From NCBI GenBank assembly GCA_945910645.1, contig CAMDZB010000008.1, positions 1 through 47,300 on the forward strand: DNA of 47,300 nt, read 5' to 3'. Position numbers and translations under genes: made by a program. The notes under the pieces were generated by a model. That model searched no databases. It was not told the DNA's origin and saw only the letters and a program-made list of their open reading frames with translations. Below, piece after piece: positions 17,742-26,118 of this stretch (position 1 is its first letter; each line of letters starts with the position of its first letter). The stretch comes from an uncultured Spirochaetaceae bacterium. GTDB lineage: Bacteria; Spirochaetota; Spirochaetia; Sphaerochaetales; Sphaerochaetaceae.

Positions 17742-19553
17742 TTATAATATCTCCTTTAATACGCGAACAAGATATGTATTTTCTTCATATGTCCTTACGG
17801 CAAGACGTAAATAATCTCCCGTTTTAATTTTACCGGTTAAAGGCTTTGCAAGAATGTTGTACTTTGTGTAAAGACAGGTACATATTTCATCGGCTTTTAC
17901 TGATTTTGGCAATTGTATCATAATGTAATTTGCCTCAGACGGATAAACTTTTAAATCTTTGATGGTGCTAAGATCATCTGCCATTGCCTGCCTGTCTTTA
18001 ATGATATGATCAAGCGATTGACTGTATAAAGAATCGTACTTGTTATATATCTGTAAATAGAACTCCGCAAACGAATTAATATTCCAAATTGAAACAGCTT
18101 TCTTAATTTTATACACCATATCCGAATTGGATGAAACCATAACACCCAATCTCAATCCGGGTACTCCGTAGGACTTTGAAATACTCTTTATGATATACAG
18201 CTTCTTAAACCTTTTAATAATGCTTTCATCAATCAAGGTTCCGTTTTCAAATGATACAAAATCAACAAACGATTCATCTAAAATAAATGAAATCCCTTTA
18301 TTATCACACCAGGCGGCAAGGTCCATTATACTGTTTTTAGGTAAATAAAAACCTGTCGGATTGTTTGGGTTAACCAATATAAGAGTTGAAATGTTTTTAT
18401 CTTCAAAATAATTTATTATATCGTCTTTTGAATATCTAAAATCACTTTTACTTACATCAAAACAAATTGTGTTATCACTGTTGATTCTGTTTTTATATTC
18501 ATCAAACCCCGGAGTAATTATACCAAACTTGCCATTATTCTTACTAAATTCTCTAAGACACTCTTTAATCAATTCCGCCGCTCCGGATCCTACAACGATA
18601 TGAGAGTTTTCCACATTAAAGATATTTGATACAAGATGAGTGTTTACATCCATTCCAGACGGATAATTTCTTAAAAGAATTTCAAAATTTCCCTTTATTT
18701 CATCTATTAATTTTTGGGGAGGAAAATACGGATTAACAAGATAACAATAATCAAGAAGTTTAGGATACCGCCAATATCCACCGTATCGTGCACTTATTAA
18801 AGATAACCTATGCTCATCCTTTGCAAAAAGAGTTTCCGCTATCTTCAAATCATTTATATCGTCTATCTCGTACCATCTGCCCCTGTCAAGACGCTTAACC
18901 TTAATTTCAGGCTGATCCAATATTGATATGACTCTTAATACATTTTCATAGTATTCGTTTAACCCCATTGCTTTTTGATATGCTTCCAAAAAAGGAACAT
19001 AAAGACGAGAGGAAAAATCAGAACTGAATTTATAAATATTAATGCTTTTGTAGTATTTATCAGTTTCTGAATAATCGAATTTGGATTTTGTAATAAAATC
19101 TATAATATTATCGTTTTGATCAATACACAGACAAGTACCGTCCATCCATGACTCGAATTTATCAACAAGCGCCAACGTACGTCTTTTGTCATTGATAATA
19201 CAATCAAGAACATCCTGAGAAAAGATCAAATCCGATTCAAATAACAGGGTATCATCACTGATAAGATAATCGCGTGCAAGATACAGTGAATATATATTGT
19301 TTGTTTTATCATAAACATCATTTGTAACATATACTATGGGAGTTTTAATATTCAGTGTTGCGATATATTCCTTTAATATTTCGCTTTTATATCCGATTAC
19401 AATCACTATCCGCTTAAGAGAATAGGAATCTATAACAGTTAACATTCTTTCTATCAATGTTTTACCGGCAACATCAACCATACACTTAGGATTATTTTGA
19501 GTAAGATTTTTAAGTCTCTTACCCATACCTGCTGCCAATATTATTGCTTGCAT
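17742..19553 (-). CDS. Nucleotidyltransferase-aminotransferase fusion (LicC/PntC-like)
   Basis: A 603-residue two-domain enzyme. Residues 1 to about 235 are a sugar-nucleotide/choline-phosphate type nucleotidyltransferase: AIILAAGMGKRL, then PKCMVDVAGKTLIERML. The rest is a fold-type I PLP aminotransferase of the HisC/CobD type, with NPNNPTGFYLP, a DESFVDF aspartate and SISKSYGVPGLRLG holding the PLP lysine. This layout recalls fusions that activate a phosphonate or phospho-amino-alcohol with CTP after transamination; Treponema denticola has been reported to carry a fused 2-aminoethylphosphonate cytidylyltransferase (PntC) of this kind. No PEP mutase or decarboxylase gene is here, so the substrate is open. 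I chose ATG 19553 because of TAAGGAGAG at 19561-19569. Base and codon use is more AT-rich than the neighbours. Confidence 0.82.
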   Translation of the reverse strand: MQAIILAAGMGKRLKNLTQNNPKCMVDVAGKTLIERMLTVIDSYSLKRIVIVIGYKSEILKEYIATLNIKTPIVYVTNDVYDKTNNIYSLYLARDYLISDDTLLFESDLIFSQDVLDCIINDKRRTLALVDKFESWMDGTCLCIDQNDNIIDFITKSKFDYSETDKYYKSINIYKFSSDFSSRLYVPFLEAYQKAMGLNEYYENVLRVISILDQPEIKVKRLDRGRWYEIDDINDLKIAETLFAKDEHRLSLISARYGGYWRYPKLLDYCYLVNPYFPPQKLIDEIKGNFEILLRNYPSGMDVNTHLVSNIFNVENSHIVVGSGAAELIKECLREFSKNNGKFGIITPGFDEYKNRINSDNTICFDVSKSDFRYSKDDIINYFEDKNISTLILVNPNNPTGFYLPKNSIMDLAAWCDNKGISFILDESFVDFVSFENGTLIDESIIKRFKKLYIIKSISKSYGVPGLRLGVMVSSNSDMVYKIKKAVSIWNINSFAEFYLQIYNKYDSLYSQSLDHIIKDRQAMADDLSTIKDLKVYPSEANYIMIQLPKSVKADEICTCLYTKYNILAKPLTGKIKTGDYLRLAVRTYEENTYLVRVLKEIL

Positions 19554-19576
19554 AACGAAACTCTCCTTATTATATT

Positions 19577-19720
<144 letters not shown>

Positions 19721-19846
19721 TTATCAACTCAATATCCAAAAGTAACAATTTGTCTCACTTTTTTATTCGCCTAATACACGCAGAAAACTTTCATTTAAAA
19801 GAAGATTTTTAAAAAGTCATTTTTTTTAAAATGTGATTAAAAATAA

Positions 19847-19874
19847 TTGAATTGAATTTTATCAATGATATAAT
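19847..19874 (+). promoter_or_regulatory. Promoter of the treble-clef nuclease gene
   Basis: TTGAAT (19847-19852), 16 bases and TATAAT (19869-19874). A second overlapping TTGAAT starts at 19852. Transcription from about 19881 would give a leader of about 170 bases. Confidence 0.6.
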
Positions 19875-19880
19875 TAAGAA

Positions 19881-20049
19881 AAGAATTAGTTAGAAAATCA
19901 ATTTACACAGCATTTATCTGTGAACCAAAAAGAAAAGAGGGCATCAAAAGCAAGGAAAATACTTTCATTCCTCGGAGATAAATCTTTTCAAGTCATTCTC
20001 GCCATACTGCCACAAGTACTGGGTAGTACTGGAAAGGATTAATCCATAA
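19881..20049 (+). other. Long untranslated leader before the nuclease gene
   Basis: No open frame is supported in these roughly 170 bases. Small repeats are visible (AAGTACTGGGTAGTACTGG near 20015-20034; GGAAAATACTTTCATTCC near 19960), which could fold into short hairpins. The last part has AAAGGA about 14 bases before the ATG. It contrasts with the very short leaders elsewhere in the window. I recognise no riboswitch. Confidence 0.35.
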
Positions 20050-21735
20050 ATGAGCAAAACAATATCCGACAAGCCAGAACTTCTAAAGCAATGGAATTAC
20101 TCAAAGAACAAAGCAGACCCTAAAGAGGTCTCTGTATCCTCGAACAAAAAATACTGGTGGGTTTGCGATAAAGGTCACGAATGGGAGGCCGAAGCGTATT
20201 ACAGAACGAGAGGAGACGGCTGCCCCTACTGCTCAAACAGAAGGGTGCTGCGAGGGTTCAATGACCTCAAAACAACCAACCCAGAGCTATTAGAGGAATG
20301 GGATTATCAAAAAAATATCTCCATAGACCCCGAAAGCATAACACCAGGGAGCATCAAAGCAGTGCATTGGAAATGCAAAAACTGCGGGCATGAATGGAAA
20401 ACACAAGTAAGATACAGGGCGAAAAATGGAACTGGATGTCCGAAATGCGCTAAAAGCGCAATCAAGAGCAAAAGACAGTCCACAATTCTAAAAAGAAGCG
20501 GGGGGTTAAAAAATACAACTCTTTTGTTAGATTTTGATTATGAAGCAAACTACCCTCTCACTCCTCAAGACATAACAGAGCATTCGGGAAAAATTATCAA
20601 ATGGAAGTGCCATACCTGTGGACACAAATGGTCTGCAAAGGTGCAGAACAGAACCAACGGCAGAGGCTGCCCACTTTGCTCTAATAAAATAGTCGTAGCT
20701 GGTGTCAATGATTTGAGAACAACCCATCCAGACTTAGCTAGAGAATGGAATTATGAGAAGAACAAAACGCTACTTCCAAACCAAGTCAGCTATGGGAGCA
20801 GTAAGAAAGTATGGTGGAAATGCCCGATCAGGCATGAGTATCAAGCCACAATCAACAAAAGAACAAGTGGGAACGGGACTAATTGCCCTGTATGTGCTTC
20901 TGGCGCACAGACTTCCTTTCCGGAGCAGGCAATTTTCTACTACATAAAAAAACTCTTCCCTAACGCCATCAACCGCTACAAGCCTGATTTTCTTAAAGGA
21001 ATGGAATTGGACATCTACATCCCAGAGAGGCGCATAGCGATAGAATATGATGGAGCCCCATGGCATACGACCACAAAACTGAGCAGAGAGAAACAAAAGC
21101 GAGATCTGTGCAACAAAAACGACATTAAGCTTATCAGAATCAAGGAAAACCCGATAACGGCGAACAATAATGACACCTATGACATTGCAATCCACACCGA
21201 GGGGCTTGAAAACTACAAAAACCTCGAACCGTTGATCTATGAAATCATACGGGAAGTGAACCAGTTTTATTCAGTAGGTTTTTTCCCTCCTTTCGTCGTA
21301 GACCTAAAGAAGGACAAGACGGAAATACTTAAATACAGGCAAGTTCCTATCAAGGATTCGCTTCAAGAAAGACATCCAGAGATCGCCAAGCAGTGGCATC
21401 CCGAGAAAAACTGTGCTTTCAAGCCCTATATGTTCAAGTCTGGATCGGACTTTAAGGCCTGGTGGATATGTCCTGACTGCGGAAACGAATACGAGGCGAC
21501 AATACAGCACAGAGTAAGCGGAACAAACTGCAGATTGTGTGCCATCAAACGGTTCACACACTCCCGATGCAAAAGAATCGAGATGATCGACTTAAGCACA
21601 GGACAGGCAATAAGGGAATTCGAGTCATCCATGGATGCAGGAAGAGAACTCGGAATCAACCCATCAAACATCACGACCATATGCAAGGGCAAAAGACCTA
21701 ATGCTGGAGGGTTTGGCTGGAGATATAAAAATTAA
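20050..21735 (+). CDS. Treble-clef zinc-ribbon repeat protein with PDDEXK nuclease and NUMOD-like tail
   Basis: A 561-residue protein. Five repeats of a zinc-ribbon module of the DUF4379 type are visible, each with a WxxxKN stretch, CxxCGHxW or a variant and GCPxC (e.g. WWVCDKGHEW, WKCKNCGHEWKT, WKCHTCGHKWSA). Four precede and one follows a Vsr/DUF559-like nuclease domain at about residues 290-365: FPEQAIFYYIKKLFP, then ELDIYIPERRIAIEYDG, with Glu, Asp and Glu in the expected places, then HTTTKLSREKQKRD. The last 50 residues (IDLSTGQAIREFESSMDAGR to GFGWRYKN) resemble NUMOD DNA-binding segments of homing endonucleases. It is probably a DNA-targeting enzyme of mobile or defensive nature. It stands alone, opposite to its neighbours, in the AT-rich island. 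Confidence 0.8.
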   Translation: MSKTISDKPELLKQWNYSKNKADPKEVSVSSNKKYWWVCDKGHEWEAEAYYRTRGDGCPYCSNRRVLRGFNDLKTTNPELLEEWDYQKNISIDPESITPGSIKAVHWKCKNCGHEWKTQVRYRAKNGTGCPKCAKSAIKSKRQSTILKRSGGLKNTTLLLDFDYEANYPLTPQDITEHSGKIIKWKCHTCGHKWSAKVQNRTNGRGCPLCSNKIVVAGVNDLRTTHPDLAREWNYEKNKTLLPNQVSYGSSKKVWWKCPIRHEYQATINKRTSGNGTNCPVCASGAQTSFPEQAIFYYIKKLFPNAINRYKPDFLKGMELDIYIPERRIAIEYDGAPWHTTTKLSREKQKRDLCNKNDIKLIRIKENPITANNNDTYDIAIHTEGLENYKNLEPLIYEIIREVNQFYSVGFFPPFVVDLKKDKTEILKYRQVPIKDSLQERHPEIAKQWHPEKNCAFKPYMFKSGSDFKAWWICPDCGNEYEATIQHRVSGTNCRLCAIKRFTHSRCKRIEMIDLSTGQAIREFESSMDAGRELGINPSNITTICKGKRPNAGGFGWRYKN

Positions 21736-21875
21736 TTACAAGTTAAGTACTAAAACTTAATAAACAATATTGCTCGTCATCATTAAATCCAAGTTCATAT
21801 CTGCCCTCGTTAAATCATGCCGAAGTGCTTAAGTGACTCCTTGATTGCTTTTTATTTATCCGTCGGGCATTGCGG

Positions 21876-22883
21876 CTATTTAGCGTCCTCAGACTTCATC
21901 TTATTGTAATTCTCACGTTCAAGGATGCACACCGTCTCGAGGTGATGCGTGCGTGGAAACATATTAAACGCAACTACGCTATCAAGTTCAAAGCCGTACT
22001 TTTCAAACTCCTTTATGTCCCTAAGCTGCGTCTTATAGTCGCACGATACGTAAATTACACGGCTTTTTGTAAGAGTTGTTACCGCCTTGATGGCTTTTGG
22101 TGTCATACCAACCCGTGGGGGGTCAACTATTGATGTGTCAGCCTTGATTTTAAGATACTTTGTTGCATTCTCCGTGGATGATAAGATAAAACGCGACTTT
22201 TTAAGGTTAATGTATGCAAACTTCTTGGCGTTTTTATTCTCCTCAATTACCGTGATGTCATTATAGTCATCCTCAAGAAATGATGAAAAGAATCCAACGC
22301 CTCCGTAGAAGTCGTAAATAGACTCACCCTTAATATTGCCCTTGATGTACATAGCTATCTTATGGGCAATCTCCCTGTTTGCTTGAAAGAACACACTCTC
22401 ATCGATTGTGAACTGCTTATCACCAACCATGAATGTATTCTTATTCACATCGCCAGAAAGAAGCGGACAGTTTTCAACTTCCACACTCTCGTTTGAGAGA
22501 CGCTTTTTAAACGCTTGAGTGCCATCATTTGATGAAAATCGCGCCCTACTTCTATAGTGAAGGAACTCTCCAGTGATGAGTTCAACATCCCTTTTAAAAT
22601 CACACTTCAGCCATTCTTTTTTAACGTTTACCTCATGCTCTTCTCTGATATGTAGCATGTCGCATCCGCCACAGATTGTGTAGTATTTACAGATAGGCTC
22701 AATGCGGAACTCCGATGGAGTAACTACCCTGTCTAGCTTTGCAAAGGTAAGGTTCTTCTTGTCCTCAACAACAGTGACATCGACAACATCGCCATCTGCT
22801 GTATACGGAGTGAGTACAACCTTGCCGTTGTAGTGAGCAAGTCCATAGGCATTGTTGATTATTTTTTCTATTGTAAGACGCAT
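21876..22883 (-). CDS. 23S rRNA/tRNA (uracil-5-)-methyltransferase (RlmD/TrmA family)
   Basis: SAM-dependent methyltransferase for a uridine C5 position in RNA. The 335-residue protein is short for the RumA type (about 430). It has an N-terminal TRAM-like strand region (INNAYGLAHYNGKVVLTPYTADGD), an iron-sulfur-type cysteine cluster CKYYTICGGC near residue 66, the SAM motif DFYGGVGFFSSFL, the DPPRVGM motif, and the catalytic VSCD cysteine near residue 290 followed by a final ETVCILER segment that holds the base-abstracting glutamate. Which of the rRNA or tRNA sites it modifies cannot be read from the sequence. Its ATG overlaps the rpiB stop by one base (TGATG), so it belongs to the asd-rpiB transcript. 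Confidence 0.88.
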   Translation of the reverse strand: MRLTIEKIINNAYGLAHYNGKVVLTPYTADGDVVDVTVVEDKKNLTFAKLDRVVTPSEFRIEPICKYYTICGGCDMLHIREEHEVNVKKEWLKCDFKRDVELITGEFLHYRSRARFSSNDGTQAFKKRLSNESVEVENCPLLSGDVNKNTFMVGDKQFTIDESVFFQANREIAHKIAMYIKGNIKGESIYDFYGGVGFFSSFLEDDYNDITVIEENKNAKKFAYINLKKSRFILSSTENATKYLKIKADTSIVDPPRVGMTPKAIKAVTTLTKSRVIYVSCDYKTQLRDIKEFEKYGFELDSVVAFNMFPRTHHLETVCILERENYNKMKSEDAK

Positions 22884-23326
22884 CAGGATGCTTTTGAGTT
22901 TAGCTTTTCTCTGCGTCTTTCATGGCGTGGATCGTCGCTGACTTTTGTATCGATGTATGCATCTAGCATCTTAACAGGATCATCAGGGTAATCGATTCGG
23001 CCGCCAAATGCGATAAAGTTTGCTCCGTTATGCTCCTTTGTGGCAACAGAAGCAAAAATATTCTGAGGTAAAGCACAGACGATACCGCTATGCTTATTTG
23101 CTCTTATTGATATACCGATTCCCGTGCCGCAAACAAGAAGGCCAAAATCGTATCCCCCTCTCTTATACTCCTCCACAGCCTTATCAGCCATGTCAGGGTA
23201 ATCGACGGGGGATGAATCGTAACAGCCTAAATGATTGCAGGAATAGCCCCTCTCTTTAAGATGCTCGATGAGTTTTAAGGCGAGGTCTACCCCACCATGG
23301 TCGTTTGCAATCACTACGTTTTTCAT
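22883..23326 (-). CDS. rpiB: Ribose 5-phosphate isomerase B
   Basis: Interconverts ribulose and ribose 5-phosphate in the pentose phosphate pathway. The 147-residue product matches the LacAB/RpiB family: it starts VVIANDHGGVDLALKL, and has VDYPDMADKAVEEY, then the catalytic LVCGTGIGISIRANKH with the active-site cysteine, and later KEHNGANFIAFGG. Its ATG overlaps the asd stop by 4 nt (ATGA). A side role as allose isomerase cannot be excluded. Confidence 0.95.
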   Translation of the reverse strand: MKNVVIANDHGGVDLALKLIEHLKERGYSCNHLGCYDSSPVDYPDMADKAVEEYKRGGYDFGLLVCGTGIGISIRANKHSGIVCALPQNIFASVATKEHNGANFIAFGGRIDYPDDPVKMLDAYIDTKVSDDPRHERRREKLNSKAS

Positions 23327-24342
23327 ATTAATTCGTACTGTTTTAGGAAGGTCTCAGCGTTCTGGATTGAACCGCCTGCTGCTCCCTTAACAATGTTGTT
23401 TACAAGACATACAAAGCCGATCTTATTGTTCATCTTCTTAAGTCTGCCTGTGTATACAACCATACCACGTGGGTTTCCCCAGAATGAGAAGTTCTGCTGT
23501 GGAGATGTGTTTTCATCAGAATATACAACGCTTCTCTTTGGTGTTGATGGAGTATCGTATGGAAGTGAGAATTCCTCCCAATCCTTTATTACATCCTCAA
23601 CCTCAACGTTCTTCTCGAACTCGAGCCATACAGCCTCAAGGTGACCGAACATCACCGGAACTCTTACGCAGTATGGATAGACCTCACACTTGATGTCGAG
23701 AATCTTCTGAATCTCTTTAACTACCTTATCCTCCTCACCGTTGATGAATGGAATACAGTTGTCTGTGATATCAAGTGATGATAGTCCTGGATATCCTGCA
23801 CCAGATACGCTCTGGTATGTGCAGATGTGAATGTTTTTAATTCCGTATTTTTTAAGAGGAGCAATTGCCATAGCAAGCCCTGTTGTTGCACAGTTTGCGT
23901 TTGTGACAATAAATCCCTTCTTAGGATACCCCTGCTCCTCAATCTTTGATAGCTGATTCCAGTTTGCTTCTGGAATCAAAATTGGAACATCATCGTCATA
24001 TCTGAACGATGCGGCATTGGAGAAAACCCAAAAGCCTTCGTCTCGAAGGACCGCTTCAGCTTCACAAGCTATGTTTGCAGGAAGTGCAGAAAATACGATC
24101 TTAACTCCTGACTCTTTCATATCTTCATATGAAAACTCTTTGATTTCCAAATCTCTGATACTCTCTGGCATCTCGAATGGAAGCACCCAGTGAACACCTT
24201 CGGCATACTTTTGCCCAGCACGAGCAGCAGAAGCCACAGGATAAACCAAATCAAACCAAGGGTGATTGGCAAGCATCCACATAAATACTTGTCCTACTGC
24301 ACCTGTTGCACCAATAACTGCGCATTTAACCTTCTTGATCAT
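23323..24342 (-). CDS. asd: Aspartate-semialdehyde dehydrogenase
   Basis: Reduces aspartyl phosphate to aspartate semialdehyde with NADPH, leading to lysine, methionine and threonine. The 339-residue protein opens with VKCAVIGATGAVGQVF (nucleotide binding), has SALPANIACEAE, and the active-site cysteine in VTNANCATTGLAMAIAPL, followed by TYQSVSGAGYPG. The NCATTG form and its spacing fit the archaeal/fungal-type branch rather than E. coli Asd. The ribosome site AAGGAGAG lies about 13 bases before the ATG. It leads a three-gene transcript with rpiB and the RNA methyltransferase; thrC, the enzyme further down the pathway, is 22 kb away. Confidence 0.95.
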   Translation of the reverse strand: MIKKVKCAVIGATGAVGQVFMWMLANHPWFDLVYPVASAARAGQKYAEGVHWVLPFEMPESIRDLEIKEFSYEDMKESGVKIVFSALPANIACEAEAVLRDEGFWVFSNAASFRYDDDVPILIPEANWNQLSKIEEQGYPKKGFIVTNANCATTGLAMAIAPLKKYGIKNIHICTYQSVSGAGYPGLSSLDITDNCIPFINGEEDKVVKEIQKILDIKCEVYPYCVRVPVMFGHLEAVWLEFEKNVEVEDVIKDWEEFSLPYDTPSTPKRSVVYSDENTSPQQNFSFWGNPRGMVVYTGRLKKMNNKIGFVCLVNNIVKGAAGGSIQNAETFLKQYELI

Positions 24343-24390
24343 TGTCTTTTGTTATCTCTCCTTAGCCTAATATATTAATTTATAGTTTCA

Positions 24391-24690
24391 TTATTTTTCA
24401 ATAATTTTGAAAGAATTAGCTCCATCATTATAAGAGATGGCAATCTTGCCTCTCTTAACCTTAGCAAGGTCTTCTGCACAAAGGTGGATTTTACTATATT
24501 CTTTATATGTTCTACCGTTGAGCTTCTTTGTTCCTGTCTGGAATTCATATTCTGATGCATTGTTCCTGCCACAGATAAAGCATTCATGATGTGGTTTGAC
24601 TGCAAATGCACAAATTACTGCTGCAATTGATGCTGCAAATAGAATACCAAGTAACACCCAATTTATAATAAATTTCTGTTTTGCGTTCAT
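24391..24690 (-). CDS. Small membrane protein with a C-terminal cysteine motif, downstream of the citrate transporter
   Basis: Unrecognised 99-residue protein. One hydrophobic helix (about residues 10-30) is followed by HHECFICGRNNASEYE, a CxxC pair that could bind metal or form a disulfide, and a further cysteine in KIHLCAEDLAKV. The CxxC/C pattern resembles a rudimentary zinc ribbon. AAGGGAG precedes the ATG at a good distance. It lies 21 nt after the transporter stop and is probably the last gene of the citrate operon, though nothing in the sequence links it to citrate use. Confidence 0.7.
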   Translation of the reverse strand: MNAKQKFIINWVLLGILFAASIAAVICAFAVKPHHECFICGRNNASEYEFQTGTKKLNGRTYKEYSKIHLCAEDLAKVKRGKIAISYNDGANSFKIIEK

Positions 24691-24711
24691 AATCTATACT
24701 CCCTTTACACA

Positions 24712-26076
24712 TTAAAATGGAATTCTTCCAATGAAAATTGAGATAATCAAGCAGATAACACTGATTGCCCAGATCCATAGGAATGAACTTTTAACGTGGT
24801 CTTTGATATCAACATCTGCAAGTCCAACACCAAGAAGTGTTGCAGGAACCATTGGTGAAATGAATGTTGCACAGTTACGGCAAACAACCATTGCAACTGC
24901 GATACCAACAGGATCAACACCGAAGTTGTTACCAATACCGATCATAACAGGGAGTACGCCATAGAAGTAGCTGTCTGTGTCGAAGCATAGTGCAAGTGGA
25001 ACAGAAAGGATACCGATTACTATTGCGATATGTCTCTGCAGGAATGCAGGAAGGATGTTCCTGATTACGTCTGAAAGACAAGTCATAACAGATGGAATCT
25101 GAAGTCCACCGCCTAATGAAACAGTCTGAACGAAGATACCCATTAGGACACCTGCAGCCATAAGTGTTGAACACATCATGAGAGCCGGTCCTGAGTGTGA
25201 GCGGAATACTTCTTTCTGCTGTTTAATTGGTGTGTAATTAACAAGAAGTGCAATTGCTGTACCAATCATGAATGGAACGTAATCTGGGAAAATTCCATAG
25301 ATTAGAAGAGCGATGATGCAGACTGTGAGAAGGAGGTTGAACCAAAAGAGTTTTGGACGAGCAAGCTCGTTCTTCTTCTTAGCCTCAGCCTGTTCTGATT
25401 CTGTTTCTGCTGTGTCTACAGCGCTTAAATCAAGACCTGCGATTCTCTTCTGCTCGAGAAGTCCTGAAAGAATAGCAACACCGAAAGCACAAATGATACC
25501 AACAATCTGGATTGGAAGAATCTCTTTGTAAAGAGCAGATGATTCTATACCAACAACTGTTGCAGCTCTAAGAGTTGGGCCTGCGTATGGGAGCAAGTTC
25601 ATAACGCCCATTGATGCAACCGTTATTCTTAAAAGTACCGTTGGCTTCATGTGTAACTTCTTATACACAGGAAGAAGTGCAGGAACTACAATTAAGAATG
25701 TAGATGCTCCGCCGCCGTCTAGGTGACCTACGATTGAGATGATACATGTAAGGATACAGATGCCCATAACGTTATTCTTGATAAGCTTCATTAGAGCGCC
25801 AATGATAACATCGAACATGCCTGCGTCAGTCATAATACCGAAGTACATCACGCTGAAAACGAAAAGTGCTGCTGTTGGTGCGGTTGCTCCAAAGCCACTC
25901 TTGATTAAGCTTGCTACGTTACCAAGACTGTAGTACCCTCCTAATACCAAAATCACCGCCAATGCCATTGGGAATGCTATGAAAGCAATACTTGGCATTG
26001 TTTTTGTCTTAAATAGAGTGATAACTATACCAATAACCGTTAACAACCCTAATAGTCCAACAACTATTTCAGACAT
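24712..26076 (-). CDS. Citrate transporter, CitMHS family
   Basis: Secondary transporter of about 12 helices (454 residues), probably importing citrate as a divalent-metal complex with a cation. The family pattern is visible in the segments MTDAGMFDVIIGALMKLIK, GHLDGGGASTFLIVVPALLP and NLLPYAGPTLRAATV, and in GDxD-like DTDSYFYGVLPV near the C-terminus. A charged cytoplasmic loop (about residues 215-245) splits the protein into two halves, as usual. The ribosome site GGGGAGGA is 10 bases upstream. Position directly after citF supports citrate as substrate. Dicarboxylate or other tricarboxylate transport cannot be excluded. Confidence 0.87.
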   Translation of the reverse strand: MSEIVVGLLGLLTVIGIVITLFKTKTMPSIAFIAFPMALAVILVLGGYYSLGNVASLIKSGFGATAPTAALFVFSVMYFGIMTDAGMFDVIIGALMKLIKNNVMGICILTCIISIVGHLDGGGASTFLIVVPALLPVYKKLHMKPTVLLRITVASMGVMNLLPYAGPTLRAATVVGIESSALYKEILPIQIVGIICAFGVAILSGLLEQKRIAGLDLSAVDTAETESEQAEAKKKNELARPKLFWFNLLLTVCIIALLIYGIFPDYVPFMIGTAIALLVNYTPIKQQKEVFRSHSGPALMMCSTLMAAGVLMGIFVQTVSLGGGLQIPSVMTCLSDVIRNILPAFLQRHIAIVIGILSVPLALCFDTDSYFYGVLPVMIGIGNNFGVDPVGIAVAMVVCRNCATFISPMVPATLLGVGLADVDIKDHVKSSFLWIWAISVICLIISIFIGRIPF

Positions 26077-26118
26077 AAAAATGTCCTCCCCTTTTATACA
26101 GAGCGTGACAAAATTAAA

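Noticed and set aside
21760-21860. Minus-strand peptide remnants (KAIKESLKHFGMI and EGRYELGFNDDEQY) after the nuclease gene
   Set aside because: Short frames closed by stops without a start or recognisable family; could be gene debris but cannot be supported.
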